This document shows, piece by piece, positions 18,843 through 27,335 of a stretch of 64,000 nt of DNA. Made by a program: the position numbers and the translations under genes. Under the pieces are notes generated by a model. The model had not been told where the DNA came from. It saw only the letters and a list, made by a program, of their open reading frames with translations, and did no database searches. Where the stretch lies: positions 1-64,000 of the forward strand of contig USLK01000003.1 of the NCBI GenBank assembly GCA_900555555.1. Reading direction: 5' to 3'. This DNA is from an uncultured Collinsella sp. (GTDB lineage Bacteria; Actinomycetota; Coriobacteriia; Coriobacteriales; Coriobacteriaceae). Within the stretch, counting starts at the first letter, position 1. Each line of letters starts with the position of its first letter.

Positions 18843-18883
18843 TACGGTGCCCGGCCTCGCTCTCGCGAACCCCGAGCACCGTA
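18843..18883 (-). terminator. Probable terminator between tig and clpP
   Basis: On the minus strand, TACGGTGC (18876-18883) pairs with GCACCGTA (18843-18850), followed by TACTTCTATT. The T-run is poor, so partial read-through into clpP is likely. Confidence 0.5.
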
Positions 18884-18935
18884 CGCAGAATCAGCTGTAC
18901 AGCCGTATATGATACGTCAAATGCGACGGGTTGGA

Positions 18936-20216
18936 CTACTCGGCGTCCTTAGCCTTGGCAGCCTCGTCGACCTCGGTCACCTTGGCGTTCTCGACCAGGT
19001 GATCGACGGCCTTGGAGCGACGGATGGAGTCGCGGATGGCGGGCATGCGGCCATCGGCCAGGAACTGGGCCTTGGAAGCCTCGACGTCCTCAACGCCGGC
19101 ACGCTCGAACTCGGCGTCGATGTCCTCATCGGTGACCTCGACATTGAGCTCGCGAGCCAGGGCATCGAGGGCCAGGGACTCACGGGCAACATCGTTGGCC
19201 TGCTTGTGCAGGTCGGAGATGAAGGCCTCGGAGGACAGGCCGGAAGCCTGCAGCCAGCTGTCGAGGGTCATGCCGCGAGCGGAAAGGTTCTGCAGGAAGT
19301 TCTGGCCGAGCTCCTGGAACACGGACTGCTCGTAATCCTCATCCATCTCGTCGAGCTCGAGGCGCTCGGCGAGCTTGGCGACGCAACGGTTCTCCTTGAG
19401 CTGGGGAAGCTGCGCGTTCTTGTCGTTCTCGATCTCGATCTTGACGGCATCGCGCATGGCCTCGACGGACTCAAAACCAAAGGAGGTCTTAGCGAACTCA
19501 TCGGTGAGCTCGGGGAGCTTGCGCTCCTTGACCTGCTTGACGGTGACCTCTACAGCATACTCGTCATCCCCGTCCTTCCAGGAGATCTCCTTGGAGTCGC
19601 CAGCGGAAAGGCCCACGAGACCCTCGTCGAACTCCTTGGGCAGAGAGCCGGAACCCATGGCGATGAGACGGCCCTCACCCTCGAGCTGCTCGGCGTCCTT
19701 AACGTTCTTGATGTCGCAAGAGACGTAGGAGTCGGCCTCAACGGCGTGATCGACGTCCTCGAAGGTTGCATGGTAGCCCATGAGCATGTCGACCTGCTGG
19801 TCGATCTCGGCCTCGGTGACCTCCGCGGGCGGCATCTCGATCTCGACGTCGTCGTAGGAAGAGAGCTCCGGGGTCGGACGGAGTGCGAACTCGACGGTGT
19901 AGGTGTAGTCGGTCTTATCGGCACACAGGTCGATCTCCTTGTACTCGCCCTCCTTGACGGGAACGATATCGAGCTCGTTGAGGAGCTGACCCTCGTGGGA
20001 GCCGATCAGCTCGTTGGTGGCCTGAGCCAGGACGGCCTCCTTGCCCAGAGCGGAATCGATGACCGGGCGAGGAGCCTTGCCGGCACGGAAGCCCGGGAAG
20101 CGGTACTGCTTGGCAGCCTCCTTGTAGGCCTTCTTGATCACGGCGTCGACGTCAGCGGCAGGAATGGTGACCGTAGCGGTGAGCTTGGCGTCCTTAACGT
20201 CAGAAGTGATGTTCAA
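18936..20216 (-). CDS. tig: Trigger factor
   Basis: A 426-aa ribosome-associated chaperone and prolyl isomerase. The ribosome-binding signature FPGFRAGKAPRPVI is near residue 40. The FKBP-like domain spans about 160-245 and the helical C-terminal domain the rest. The protein is strongly acidic overall, as typical. Start ATG 20216 follows a GGAGG-type site (CGAGGAGGAACGTTG). It precedes clpP-clpX, so nascent-chain folding and proteolysis genes are clustered. The tRNA-Leu gene lies 69 bases upstream on the same strand. Confidence 0.96.
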   Translation of the reverse strand: MNITSDVKDAKLTATVTIPAADVDAVIKKAYKEAAKQYRFPGFRAGKAPRPVIDSALGKEAVLAQATNELIGSHEGQLLNELDIVPVKEGEYKEIDLCADKTDYTYTVEFALRPTPELSSYDDVEIEMPPAEVTEAEIDQQVDMLMGYHATFEDVDHAVEADSYVSCDIKNVKDAEQLEGEGRLIAMGSGSLPKEFDEGLVGLSAGDSKEISWKDGDDEYAVEVTVKQVKERKLPELTDEFAKTSFGFESVEAMRDAVKIEIENDKNAQLPQLKENRCVAKLAERLELDEMDEDYEQSVFQELGQNFLQNLSARGMTLDSWLQASGLSSEAFISDLHKQANDVARESLALDALARELNVEVTDEDIDAEFERAGVEDVEASKAQFLADGRMPAIRDSIRRSKAVDHLVENAKVTEVDEAAKAKDAE

Positions 20217-20285
20217 CGTTCCTCCTCAATACATGCTCGGCAGAACTCTGGGTGCCGAAACCCCTTGTTGACTTATATAAGTAAC

Positions 20286-20369
20286 TGGTGCGGGCGAAAG
20301 GACTCGAACCTTCACGGGAATCCCACTGGAACCTAAACCCAGCGCGTCTACCAATTCCGCCACGCCCGC
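20286..20369 (-). tRNA. tRNA-Leu (anticodon TAG)
   Basis: An 84-base tRNA with encoded CCA. Acceptor arms are GCGGGCG and CGCCCGC. The D-arm is GCGGAATTGGTAGACGC. The anticodon stem CTGGG/TTCCAG encloses the loop TTTAGGT, giving anticodon TAG. A variable arm (TGGGATTCCCGT) and the T-arm GGTTCGAGTCC follow. The long variable arm confirms a class II leucine tRNA. Confidence 0.95.
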
Positions 20370-20521
20370 AACGTAGTCACGAGCGGATATTCTATCAGAA
20401 TGCAGGGATAAGGTGAACGGCAACGCACAAGGTCACCAGGGTCACACGCATCCTGCATCCCAAATAAGCCCAAACGGGCCAATCCGCTCCCCCGGCGTAA
20501 GTTGTACCCCGCCATGCGGAC

Positions 20522-20556
20522 AAAAAAACTCCGACCCGCCAAGCGAACCGGAGTTT
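20522..20556 (-). terminator. Strong terminator after gdhA
   Basis: On the minus strand, AAACTCCG (20549-20556) pairs with CGGAGTTT (20526-20533), extended by a seven-base T-run. It sits about 60 bases past the gdhA stop. Confidence 0.85.
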
Positions 20557-20614
20557 CCAATCAACATGCGGTGGCCTATACAGCGACGAACTGTACCGAG
20601 CCCAAATCCACAGG

Positions 20615-21946
20615 CTACACGATGCCCTGGGCCATCATGGCGTCGGCGACCTTCTTGAAGCCGGCGATATTCGCACCCACAACCAGGTTGCCCTCGTGCC
20701 CGTACTCGGCGGCAGCGCTCGCGGCAGTCTCGTAGATGTTGGCCATGATATCGCGCAGCTTGCCGTCGACCTCGTCGAAGGACCAGGAGATATGGCCTGC
20801 GTTCTGGGACATCTCCAGGCCGGACACGGCGACGCCGCCGGCGTTCGCCGCCTTGCCCGGGGCAAAGAACACGCCGTTGTCCAGGAAGAACTCAGTCGCG
20901 TCGGCTGTTGTGGGCATGTTGGCGCCCTCCACCACGTACTTGCAGCCGCTGGCAACGAGCTGCTTGGCGTTCTCAAGGTCGAGCTCGTTTTGCGTGGCGC
21001 ACGGCATGGCGATATCGCACGCCACCGACCAGGGGCGCTCGCCGTCTGCGTAGACCGCAGAGGGACGGACCTCGGCATACGCGGTCAGGCGCTCGCGACG
21101 GACCTCTTTCACATCCTTGAGCAGGTCGATGTCGATGCCCTCCGGATCGTACACAAAGCCCGAGGAATCGGAAACGGTGACAACCTTGGCACCCAGCTGC
21201 TCGGCTTTCTGGGCAGCATAGATGGCAACGTTGCCAGCGCCGGAGATAGCAACGGTCTTGCCGGCCAGCTCGTCGCCCTTCGCGGCGAGCATGTGGGTAA
21301 GGAAGTACACCGCGCCGTAGCCGGTGGCCTCGGTACGGGCAAGCGAGCCGCCGTAGGCCAAACCCTTGCCGGTGAGCACGCCGCTCCACTCGTTGCGCAG
21401 GCGCTTGTACTGGCCGAACATGTAGCCGATCTCACGGGCGCCCGTGCCGATATCGCCGGCGGGCACATCGGTGTTTGGACCGATGTGACGGAACAGCTCG
21501 GTCATGAATGACTGGCAAAACGCCATGATCTCGCGATCGGATTTGCCCTTGGGGTCGAAGTCGCAGCCGCCTTTGCCGCCACCCATGGGCAGCGTGGTGA
21601 GCGCGTTCTTGAAGATCTGCTCAAAGCCCAGGAATTTCAAAATGGAGAGATTCACGCTGGGGTGCAGGCGCAGGCCGCCTTTGTAGGGCCCGATCGCCGA
21701 GTTGAACTCGATGCGGTAACCGCGGTTGACCTGCACGCGGCCGGCGTCGTCCACCCAGGGAACGCGGAACAAGATCACGCGCTCAGGCTCGACCAGGCGC
21801 TCGAGAAGCGAAGCGGCCTCGTAGGCAGGGTTGGAATCGACCGCAGGGGCGATTGCAGTAAGGACCTCGTCGGCGGCTTGAATGAATTCGGGCTGATCGG
21901 CGTAACGCTCGCGGAGCTCCGCGATGACCCTCTGAGAGTAGGTCAT
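20615..21946 (-). CDS. gdhA: NADP-specific glutamate dehydrogenase
   Basis: A 443-aa hexameric-type enzyme converting 2-oxoglutarate, ammonia and NADPH to glutamate. Substrate-binding lysines are in GPYKGGLRLHP (Lys89) and PMGGGKGGCDFDPKG (Lys125); DVPAGDIGTGAREIGY carries the catalytic Asp. The nucleotide-binding fold starts TVAISGAGNVAIYAAQKA, and the short-loop pattern suits NADP. ATG 21946 has GGAGG four bases upstream; the in-frame ATG further upstream lacks one. The gene is monocistronic, bounded by the terminator at 20522-20556 and a divergent promoter region. Confidence 0.95.
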   Translation of the reverse strand: MTYSQRVIAELRERYADQPEFIQAADEVLTAIAPAVDSNPAYEAASLLERLVEPERVILFRVPWVDDAGRVQVNRGYRIEFNSAIGPYKGGLRLHPSVNLSILKFLGFEQIFKNALTTLPMGGGKGGCDFDPKGKSDREIMAFCQSFMTELFRHIGPNTDVPAGDIGTGAREIGYMFGQYKRLRNEWSGVLTGKGLAYGGSLARTEATGYGAVYFLTHMLAAKGDELAGKTVAISGAGNVAIYAAQKAEQLGAKVVTVSDSSGFVYDPEGIDIDLLKDVKEVRRERLTAYAEVRPSAVYADGERPWSVACDIAMPCATQNELDLENAKQLVASGCKYVVEGANMPTTADATEFFLDNGVFFAPGKAANAGGVAVSGLEMSQNAGHISWSFDEVDGKLRDIMANIYETAASAAAEYGHEGNLVVGANIAGFKKVADAMMAQGIV

Positions 21947-22259
21947 GGTGCCTCCAATTGACTCAAAATATAAGTACTCGAACATGGTACCCCCGGGTAC
22001 GGCGCACGGGCGCAGCGTATTCACGGTCGGAATGGTTTTATGCAAAGTCAAACCGTTTTAGCAGGTATACGGAATAAAAGGACGGGCCGATGCTCTCAAC
22101 ATTACAAACTCGTTTCGCACATGTGTGGCGGATTTGGAACGCCGCTTATCGGAAAAATCGACCGCAGGTGGTAAAGGCGGCTCCGCCCGCATAACGCTTA
22201 CTTAAAAAACCTTGCCGCAGCGCTACGGTGACACCAGCAAAGCAAGTGAAGGGAGCACC
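21947..22259. other. Divergent intergenic region between gdhA and an unknown gene
   Basis: A 313-base non-coding stretch that must hold the gdhA promoter (minus) and that of the gene at 22260 (plus). A small hairpin, GGCGG/CCGCC near 22175-22190, is visible. I cannot assign promoter elements with confidence. Confidence 0.4.
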
Positions 22260-22880
22260 ATGGACAACGCGGCACTTACCCTGCATCTGTTCTCGAAAGG
22301 CTGGCTGTATTTTGGCGAGAACGATGTCGCATGGGACGGATCGGGGCATGCCATCGGAGGAATGCAAGTCGACGGAAGCCACCTGGGCGAGCTTATTGGG
22401 ATCATTACCCTGGAACGCCCCGATGGAACCACCACAAACGAGGTATGCGGCCTTGCGCTCGATCGTGTAAAGACATTGTCAGAAGATAGCGAGCTCAGGA
22501 TCCCCCGTGACCGCGTTGCGCCCGGTATCGCCTCGAGCATGCGTGAGGGCGACCTTACCGCGGTGACGCTGGTGGAGCTTGCCGGGGCCTGCAACGCGCT
22601 CGCCATCAAGCAAACGCGCGCGAACACCTATCGCGTAACGTACGATCCTCGCCTGGAGCTTGGAATTCCCGCGTTCCCACAGGTCACAGCTCGTGTTCTG
22701 TGGCTGCTGCGCTCGAAGGACGACGAACGGCCCGCCTGCCCGTTCAACATCTCCTTCGAGCCGCTGCAAAACATGGCCGGAGCCAACCTGGGTATGGTGC
22801 GCGGGCTCGTCCGCGGCGGCAAGGCCTGTCCGCTCGATGTGATGACCGTTATCGAGGAGCCGCACATTAAACTGGCGTAA
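22260..22880 (+). CDS. Uncharacterised 206-aa protein
   Basis: A soluble 206-aa protein with no signal peptide, membrane helix or motif I recognise. It has a normal hydrophobic/charged pattern with alternating strands (LFSKGWLYFGENDVAWDG, GELIGIITLERPDG), so it is probably a compact alpha/beta fold. ATG 22260 is supported by AAGGGAG four bases upstream; an earlier in-frame ATG (22212) lacks a ribosome site. It is followed after 81 bases by the SPFH-protein gene on the same strand, possibly in one operon. No function is proposed. Confidence 0.75.
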   Translation: MDNAALTLHLFSKGWLYFGENDVAWDGSGHAIGGMQVDGSHLGELIGIITLERPDGTTTNEVCGLALDRVKTLSEDSELRIPRDRVAPGIASSMREGDLTAVTLVELAGACNALAIKQTRANTYRVTYDPRLELGIPAFPQVTARVLWLLRSKDDERPACPFNISFEPLQNMAGANLGMVRGLVRGGKACPLDVMTVIEEPHIKLA

Positions 22881-22961
22881 TATCTCCTATAGGTGTGAAA
22901 TAAGACACGTGCACGTGGATATAATGCATGAGATTAACGGCATAGGACGAGAGGACGCCCC

Positions 22962-23870
22962 ATGTTAAGCATCGTACTCATCATCCTCCTCGTGGTGGTT
23001 ATCACGCAGGGATTCTACGTGGTCGAGCAGCAGACCGCCGTCATCATCGAGCGGCTGGGCCGCTTCCACACCATCGTGGGTGCCGGCCCGCACCTTATGA
23101 TCCCGGTTATCGACCGCCGCGCGGCGCGCGTCAACCTGCGCACGCGCACCAACGCCTTCGATATCGATGCCAAAACCCAGGACAACGTGACCATCGGCCT
23201 GGTGGTTTCCGCGCAGTACCACGTGGACTATCGCCAGGGCGAGAGCGCGGCCAACTCCGGTATATATAAGAGCCACTACATGTTGCAGGAGCCCGAGGCC
23301 CAGATGCGCGACTTCATCACCGATGCCCTGCGCAGCTCCATCCCCTCGTACACGCTCGACGAGGTCTTTGCCAAGAAGGACGACATCGCCAAGGATGTTA
23401 ACGCCACCGTATCCGAGCAGATGTGCGAGTACGGCTTTATGCTGGTGAGCACGCTGATCACCAAGATCGCGCTGCCTGCCGAGGTCGAGGACTCCATGAA
23501 CCAGATCAACGCGGCCCAGCGCACCAAGGCCGCGGCCCAGGACCTGGCCGAGGCCGACCGCATCCGCCGCGTGACCGAGGCCCAGGCAGAGGCAGAGGCC
23601 ATGGAGAAATCCGGCGAGGGCATCGCCAACCAGCGCAAGGCCATCGCGCAGGGCATCAAGGATTCGCTCGAGACGATCCAGGAGACCGGCGTGGGCAACG
23701 CCGAGGCAAACCAACTGTTCATGTTCACGCAGTGGACCGAGATGATGGCCGAGTTCGCCAAGAACGGCAAAGGATCCACCGTGGTGCTGCCGAGCGACTT
23801 TTCCCAGACGGCCTCCGTGTTCGAGCAGATGCTCACCGCGCAGGAGGCGGGCAAGGATACGGCGGAGTAA
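22962..23870 (+). CDS. SPFH / Band-7 membrane protein (stomatin-like, QmcA type)
   Basis: A 302-aa protein with one N-terminal membrane helix (residues 1-17, LSIVLIILLVVVITQGF). The SPFH domain follows (VVEQQTAVIIERLGRFHTIV, then DVNATVSEQMCEYGFML). A charged coiled coil rich in Ala/Glu/Arg (about 185-235, ending EAEAMEKSGEG) and a short C-terminal region complete it. Such proteins form ring-shaped membrane scaffolds, often partnered with NfeD. No nfeD gene is adjacent here, which favours the QmcA/stomatin subgroup. A strong terminator follows. Confidence 0.92.
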   Translation: MLSIVLIILLVVVITQGFYVVEQQTAVIIERLGRFHTIVGAGPHLMIPVIDRRAARVNLRTRTNAFDIDAKTQDNVTIGLVVSAQYHVDYRQGESAANSGIYKSHYMLQEPEAQMRDFITDALRSSIPSYTLDEVFAKKDDIAKDVNATVSEQMCEYGFMLVSTLITKIALPAEVEDSMNQINAAQRTKAAAQDLAEADRIRRVTEAQAEAEAMEKSGEGIANQRKAIAQGIKDSLETIQETGVGNAEANQLFMFTQWTEMMAEFAKNGKGSTVVLPSDFSQTASVFEQMLTAQEAGKDTAE

Positions 23871-23919
23871 AGGCCCAGCAACAACCGGTCGGCGGCCGGC
23901 AGCAAAACCAGCTAAACGC

Positions 23920-23955
23920 AAAAGCGGGGGTACCGTGGAGCGCCCCCCGCTTTTT
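23920..23955 (+). terminator. Terminator after the SPFH gene
   Basis: Arms AAAAGCGGGGG (23920-23930) and CCCCCCGCTTTTT pair around a 12-base loop, ending in a T-run. A strong rho-independent terminator, with an A-run on the other side that makes it possibly bidirectional. Confidence 0.9.
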
Positions 23956-23989
23956 AAGACGGACGGCCCCGCAGCACCACCGCCGCATA

Positions 23990-24779
23990 TATCAGTCGGG
24001 AATGAACTGCGCCAGATGACGACGCAAGGGCTCGTCGGGGGCCATCGATATCTATATCAAACGTGTCGGTACGCTTTTTGGGTTCGTGGACCATCTCCAT
24101 GCATATCCGGCAGCCATGCGCGCCAGCTCATGCTCGGACAGGCATTGCTCGAAAGCCTGGTGGAAATCGGCGAAGGACTCATGCAGAGGCGGGTCATAGC
24201 CCGAAAACGACGAGCATTCGGGATTCCTTTCCCACAGGATGTCGGCGAGATAATCCAAATAGGCAGCGCCACCGCGAACGCGCATCTGGCTGCCCAAGCG
24301 AATAGGATGCTCAGATTCCTTCCCCAAACGGTCGCGCATGACCGCTTCGCCGATACCCGAAAGACCGATGGTCTGCAATGGATCATAGAAGAAGATAGGC
24401 ATTTTGGCCTGTCGGTTAATCCAGTCAAGCTGCGTCGCATCCCCATCGCGCTCGAAGCCAAGGGCCTCGGTGATTTGTTTGTCAGGGTAAATACTCCATC
24501 GGCGTGCATGAGCTGGATCAAGCGAGATTCGCAGTCGGTCACCACCGACATGTTCGCCTCATCGCTATAGATACCATTAGCCGTATCGAAAATCTGCTTG
24601 GCCCCGTTTGCCCCATGCTGCGCCATGCACCTGATCACACTTGTCGTCTGACCGACGTACGCTTCGCTGTCGTTGGACAAAATGTAGACCATCGGCCGGT
24701 CCTTAGGGCTGTGGAGCTGCGCCCGATCGCATTCATCTCGAAATGCGCGGATGCGGGCCAGCAAGCCTCGATACTCCAT
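23990..24779 (-). pseudogene. Remnant of a GIY-YIG nuclease / DUF2075 helicase-like gene
   Basis: From ATG 24779 the first ~100 residues are a GIY-YIG nuclease domain: VYILSNDSEAYVGQTT, then SRLIQLMHADGVFTLTN. Near 24476 the reading frame shifts. The new frame reads PDKQITEALGF, then IFFYDPLQTIGLSGI, then IRLGSQMRVRGGAAYLDYL, and ELARMAAGYAWRW, which is the late part of DUF2075-type proteins. A second shift near 24060 continues as FDIDIDGPRRALA. The P-loop ATPase core, several hundred residues between the nuclease and the later segment, is deleted, and the C-terminus is missing. These genes are typically accessory and defence-associated. This copy is clearly dead. Confidence 0.8.
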
Positions 24780-25002
24780 TTGAGCACCCCTCGACCAGCG
24801 GCGATGATCATCTCGTCATTCGAAACTATAGCACGAGATTAATACCGCGAGAGGACTTCAAGCGCACCGGCACCACTGGCGGAAACACGGACCGCCGTCC
24901 GGCGGAAACGACAGCCAAACCGAAAATGCCCTGTGGCACTTCAGGTACACTTGCAGCAATATGCGCGCCAACCGGCGCACCCAGTACAAGAAAGGGTCCA
25001 TC

Positions 25003-25764
25003 ATGAAGCAGCTCAATGAGAAGGTCGCTATCGTCACCGGCGCGGGTCAGGGCATTGGCAAGGGCATCGCGCTGTGCCTGGCAAAGCGCGGCTGCAAGAT
25101 CATTGCAACCGGTCGTCGCCTGGAGCCCATCGAGGCCACCATTGCCGAGATCAAGGGACTCGGCGGCGACGGTCTGGCCATGAGCTGCGACTCCGCCGAC
25201 CGCGAGCGCGTTTTCGAGGTCGTCAAGACCGCCGTCGACACCTTCGGCTCCATCGACGTCATCGTGAACAACGGCCAGGCCATCGTCCCCTCCCAGCCGG
25301 TCGAGGACACCGAGTACGAGAACATGCTCAAGGCATGGCAGTCCGGCGTGATCGGGTCCCTCAACTACATGCAGGCCGCCTTCCCCTACATGAAGGAGCA
25401 GCATGAGGGCCGCATCATCAACTTCGCGTCCGCAACCGGCATGTTCGGCATCGCCGGCCAGCTGGCATACGGCTCCAACAAGGAGGCGCTGCGCGGCCTG
25501 ACCAAGATCGCCGCCAAGGAGTGGGGCCAGTACGGCATCTGCGTCAACATCGTGCTGCCCGGCGCCGAGTCCCCGGCCGCCAAGGCGTGGGCCGAGAAGT
25601 TCCCGGAGGAGTACGCCAAGCAGGTCAATCTCAACCCCATGAAGCGCTTCGGCGACCCCGAGATGGACATCGCCCCCGTCGTCGCCTTCCTCGCCGGCCC
25701 GGATTCGTGCTACTTCTCCGGCCAGAGCGTCATCGTGGACGGCGCCAACAGCATCATGCCGTAA
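25003..25764 (+). CDS. Short-chain dehydrogenase/reductase
   Basis: A 253-aa classical SDR. The cofactor loop TGAGQGIG is at 12-19. The structural NNG is at 89-91. Catalytic residues are Ser143 (NFASATG), Tyr156 and Lys160 (YGSNK). The arginine pair GRR at 37-39 favours NADP(H). ATG 25003 follows an AAAGGG site. The gene is monocistronic with its own terminator. Substrate is not evident: related gut Coriobacteriia carry SDRs acting on bile acids and steroids as well as on fatty-acid and sugar intermediates, and this protein has no diagnostic feature of any of them that I can read. Confidence 0.88.
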   Translation: MKQLNEKVAIVTGAGQGIGKGIALCLAKRGCKIIATGRRLEPIEATIAEIKGLGGDGLAMSCDSADRERVFEVVKTAVDTFGSIDVIVNNGQAIVPSQPVEDTEYENMLKAWQSGVIGSLNYMQAAFPYMKEQHEGRIINFASATGMFGIAGQLAYGSNKEALRGLTKIAAKEWGQYGICVNIVLPGAESPAAKAWAEKFPEEYAKQVNLNPMKRFGDPEMDIAPVVAFLAGPDSCYFSGQSVIVDGANSIMP

Positions 25765-25832
25765 GGCGGGGTGTGAGAGCGGGGCGACGACTTGCACGAT
25801 TCGGCGACTCGAGCGAAACATCGACTCGACAG

Positions 25833-25868
25833 GCGAGGCGGGCTCTTTTAGGGGCCGCCTCGCTTTTT
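25833..25868 (+). terminator. Terminator after the SDR gene
   Basis: Arms GCGAGGCGG (25833-25841) and CCGCCTCGC (25855-25863) followed by TTTTT. Confidence 0.9.
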
Positions 25869-26181
25869 GGGCCAACGTAAGCATCGACGCACACCGCGCA
25901 TCGACCTATGCCCTTGACATAGCAGAGATTGACCAAACAATCGCCGAGCCTCCCGCCATAGGGAGACTCATGCGATCGAATGAAGACAGGATAATGGCGA
26001 TGCGCACAGGTGCACACACGCCCGAAATACCCGAACCCAAGATGATGGTCCCGATGCCTCGATGCTTGAAACCGACTCGAATTCAGGCGAAACAGCCTTG
26101 CATGCGAGTTCGATGGGCCCAACGAATAATTACAGCGCGATTTAAACCACGTTTTGACCCACGCCATAACCAATAACGCAA
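25869..26181. other. Intergenic region with no confident gene
   Basis: About 310 bases between the SDR terminator and the tRNA terminator. Both strands have open frames of 60-150 codons, but none has a ribosome site plus plausible protein composition. A hydrophobic minus-strand reading (RGIGTIILGSGISGV) hints at a decayed membrane-protein gene, without enough evidence to call it. Confidence 0.35.
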
Positions 26182-26222
26182 CAAAACGAAAACAGCTCAA
26201 GGCGTTTATATGCCCTGAGCTG
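26182..26222 (-). terminator. Terminator of the tRNA-Pro/tRNA-Gly unit
   Basis: On the minus strand, CAGCTCAGGGC pairs with GCCTTGAGCTG (one wobble), followed by TTTTCGTTTTG. It begins 11 bases after the tRNA-Gly 3' end. Confidence 0.85.
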
Positions 26223-26232
26223 CTGTTATCTT

Positions 26233-26306
26233 TGGAGCGGGCGACGGGAGTCGAACCCGCCTCATCAGCTTGGAAGGCTGAGGTTCTACCGATGAACTAC
26301 ACCCGC
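26233..26306 (-). tRNA. tRNA-Gly (anticodon TCC)
   Basis: A 74-base tRNA with encoded CCA. Acceptor arm GCGGGTG with CGCCCGC, D-arm including TTCATCGGTAGAA, anticodon stem TCAGC/GCTGA with loop CTTCCAA giving TCC, and T-arm GGGTTCGACTCCC. It is five bases downstream of tRNA-Pro in the same transcript. Confidence 0.95.
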
Positions 26307-26311
26307 AAATA

Positions 26312-26388
26312 TGGTCGGGACGACAGGATTTGAACCTGCGACATCCTGCTCCCAAAGCAGGCGCGCTACCAAACTGCGCCACGTCCCG
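26312..26388 (-). tRNA. tRNA-Pro (anticodon TGG)
   Basis: A 77-base tRNA with encoded CCA. Acceptor CGGGACG with CGTCCCG, D-arm GCGCAGTTTGGTAGCGC, anticodon stem CCTGC/GCAGG with loop TTTGGGA giving TGG, and T-arm AGGTTCAAATCCT. Confidence 0.95.
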
Positions 26389-27335
26389 AAGGTGTTGAGC
26401 AGCTGGGTGATGACCCTGCTTGTCCCAATGGTTTTTTATTATATGGCAGGCCCGTGCAAAGGGCAACCGAGATTTCGATGCTTGCGAGCAATCGAGCGGA
26501 GTGATGTCGAATGGGGCCGATGCCGCTCGTTCATTCGAATTGAGCGGCGTGGCAGCGGTCGAGCCGACAGACGGATCGCGGGGCGCACGTGGCGGGGGCG
26601 GGACCGATAACGCCGCATCGGACAGATCCCTGGGGCGACGGTCTGGCCTCGGGGCTCGACATGCGAAGATGGACCCACAGCAATCATTCTATGCGGCAGA
26701 ACGTACCGCAATGTTCCTTTTGTGCGGCGGTTCGACACCGCAGTTTTCATTTAGTGCGGTATTTTTCTACCACACAAAAGAATACTGTGGTAATTCAGAC
26801 ACAACCCAACCAGATAGGTTTTTAGACATCAATACGAAACCGCAGGTAGATAGGGTGCCAGCATTTGATGTCACGCGTCAAACGACCACTCGCAGCTCAA
26901 AATAACCGCACGCAACTGAATTTGCGGTAAAAAACTACCGCACAATTATTACGTGTGGTGCCCAACCGCCACACGTAATAGATCGTGAGATACAACCTAC
27001 CACACATTTTGAACAGTGCGGCATTGCGGCGATGCGAATCGCCCGCGTCACACGCCCCCCCCGCACGTGAGATCTCGTCCCCCATGGCACTTCCTACGCG
27101 TCACGAACCCCATATCTGCCACCGCACGGCATCCAACCTGCGCTGCCGGGGCCGGCTGCCCGCACTGCCGTCAGCGCACCCGCACCGCCCGCGGCTGCCC
27201 CACCCACGCCCTCACCCGCGCCACGCCCGTACCGCGCCTCGTGCGCGGCAACGCCGGAAATCGCCACCCCTATAACACGGTCCCAAGGCGTATCCTGATA
27301 CATAGATAAGACGATAAAACGCATAGGAGGAACTT
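26389..27335. other. Long gene-free region upstream of the CLC transporter
   Basis: Almost 950 bases without a believable gene in an otherwise compact chromosome. Its open frames lack ribosome sites, and their composition follows the repeats rather than protein constraints. The centre holds the palindrome cluster (26692-27021). From about 27090 the sequence turns very C-rich (CCGCAC/CACGCC words) up to the CLC gene, whose promoter and AGGAGG site are at the right end. Confidence 0.6.
26692..27021. repeat. Cluster of TGYGG(TA) inverted repeats
   Basis: About a dozen copies of the half-site TGYGG(TA), or its complement (TA)CCRCA, occur within 330 bases. Pairings: TGCGG-N9-CCGCA (26692-26710); TGCGG-N10-CCGCA (26723-26742); TGCGGTA-N6-TACCACA (26755-26774), whose right arm also pairs with TGTGGTA (26786-26792); CCGCA-N12-TGCGGTA-N6-TACCGCA (26906-26942); a perfect 11-bp palindrome ATTACGTGTGG-N10-CCACACGTAAT (26948-26979); and TACCACA-N12-TGCGGCA (26998-27023). 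The stretch is richer in A+T than its surroundings. It could be a multi-site operator, a repetitive extragenic palindrome array or a set of small RNA hairpins; I recognise no known family. Confidence 0.7.

Noticed and set aside
24057..24779. Intact 240-aa GIY-YIG protein
   Set aside because: Only the first ~100 residues look like a nuclease; the rest of that frame is non-protein-like, while the homologous continuation is in another frame.
25754..26200. 148-codon minus-strand open frame between the SDR and tRNA genes
   Set aside because: It crosses the SDR terminator and 3' end, and its residue composition is not protein-like.
26420..26905. 161-codon open frame in the gap before the CLC gene
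   Set aside because: No ribosome site, and its sequence runs through the palindrome repeats, so the apparent protein is dictated by the repeats.
26692..27021. Palindrome cluster as a CRISPR array
   Set aside because: Repeat units are too short, alternate in orientation and have irregular spacing; no cas genes are nearby.
27200..27335. Fluoride (crcB) riboswitch before the CLC gene
   Set aside because: I could not align the leader with the known consensus by eye; a covariance-model search would settle it.
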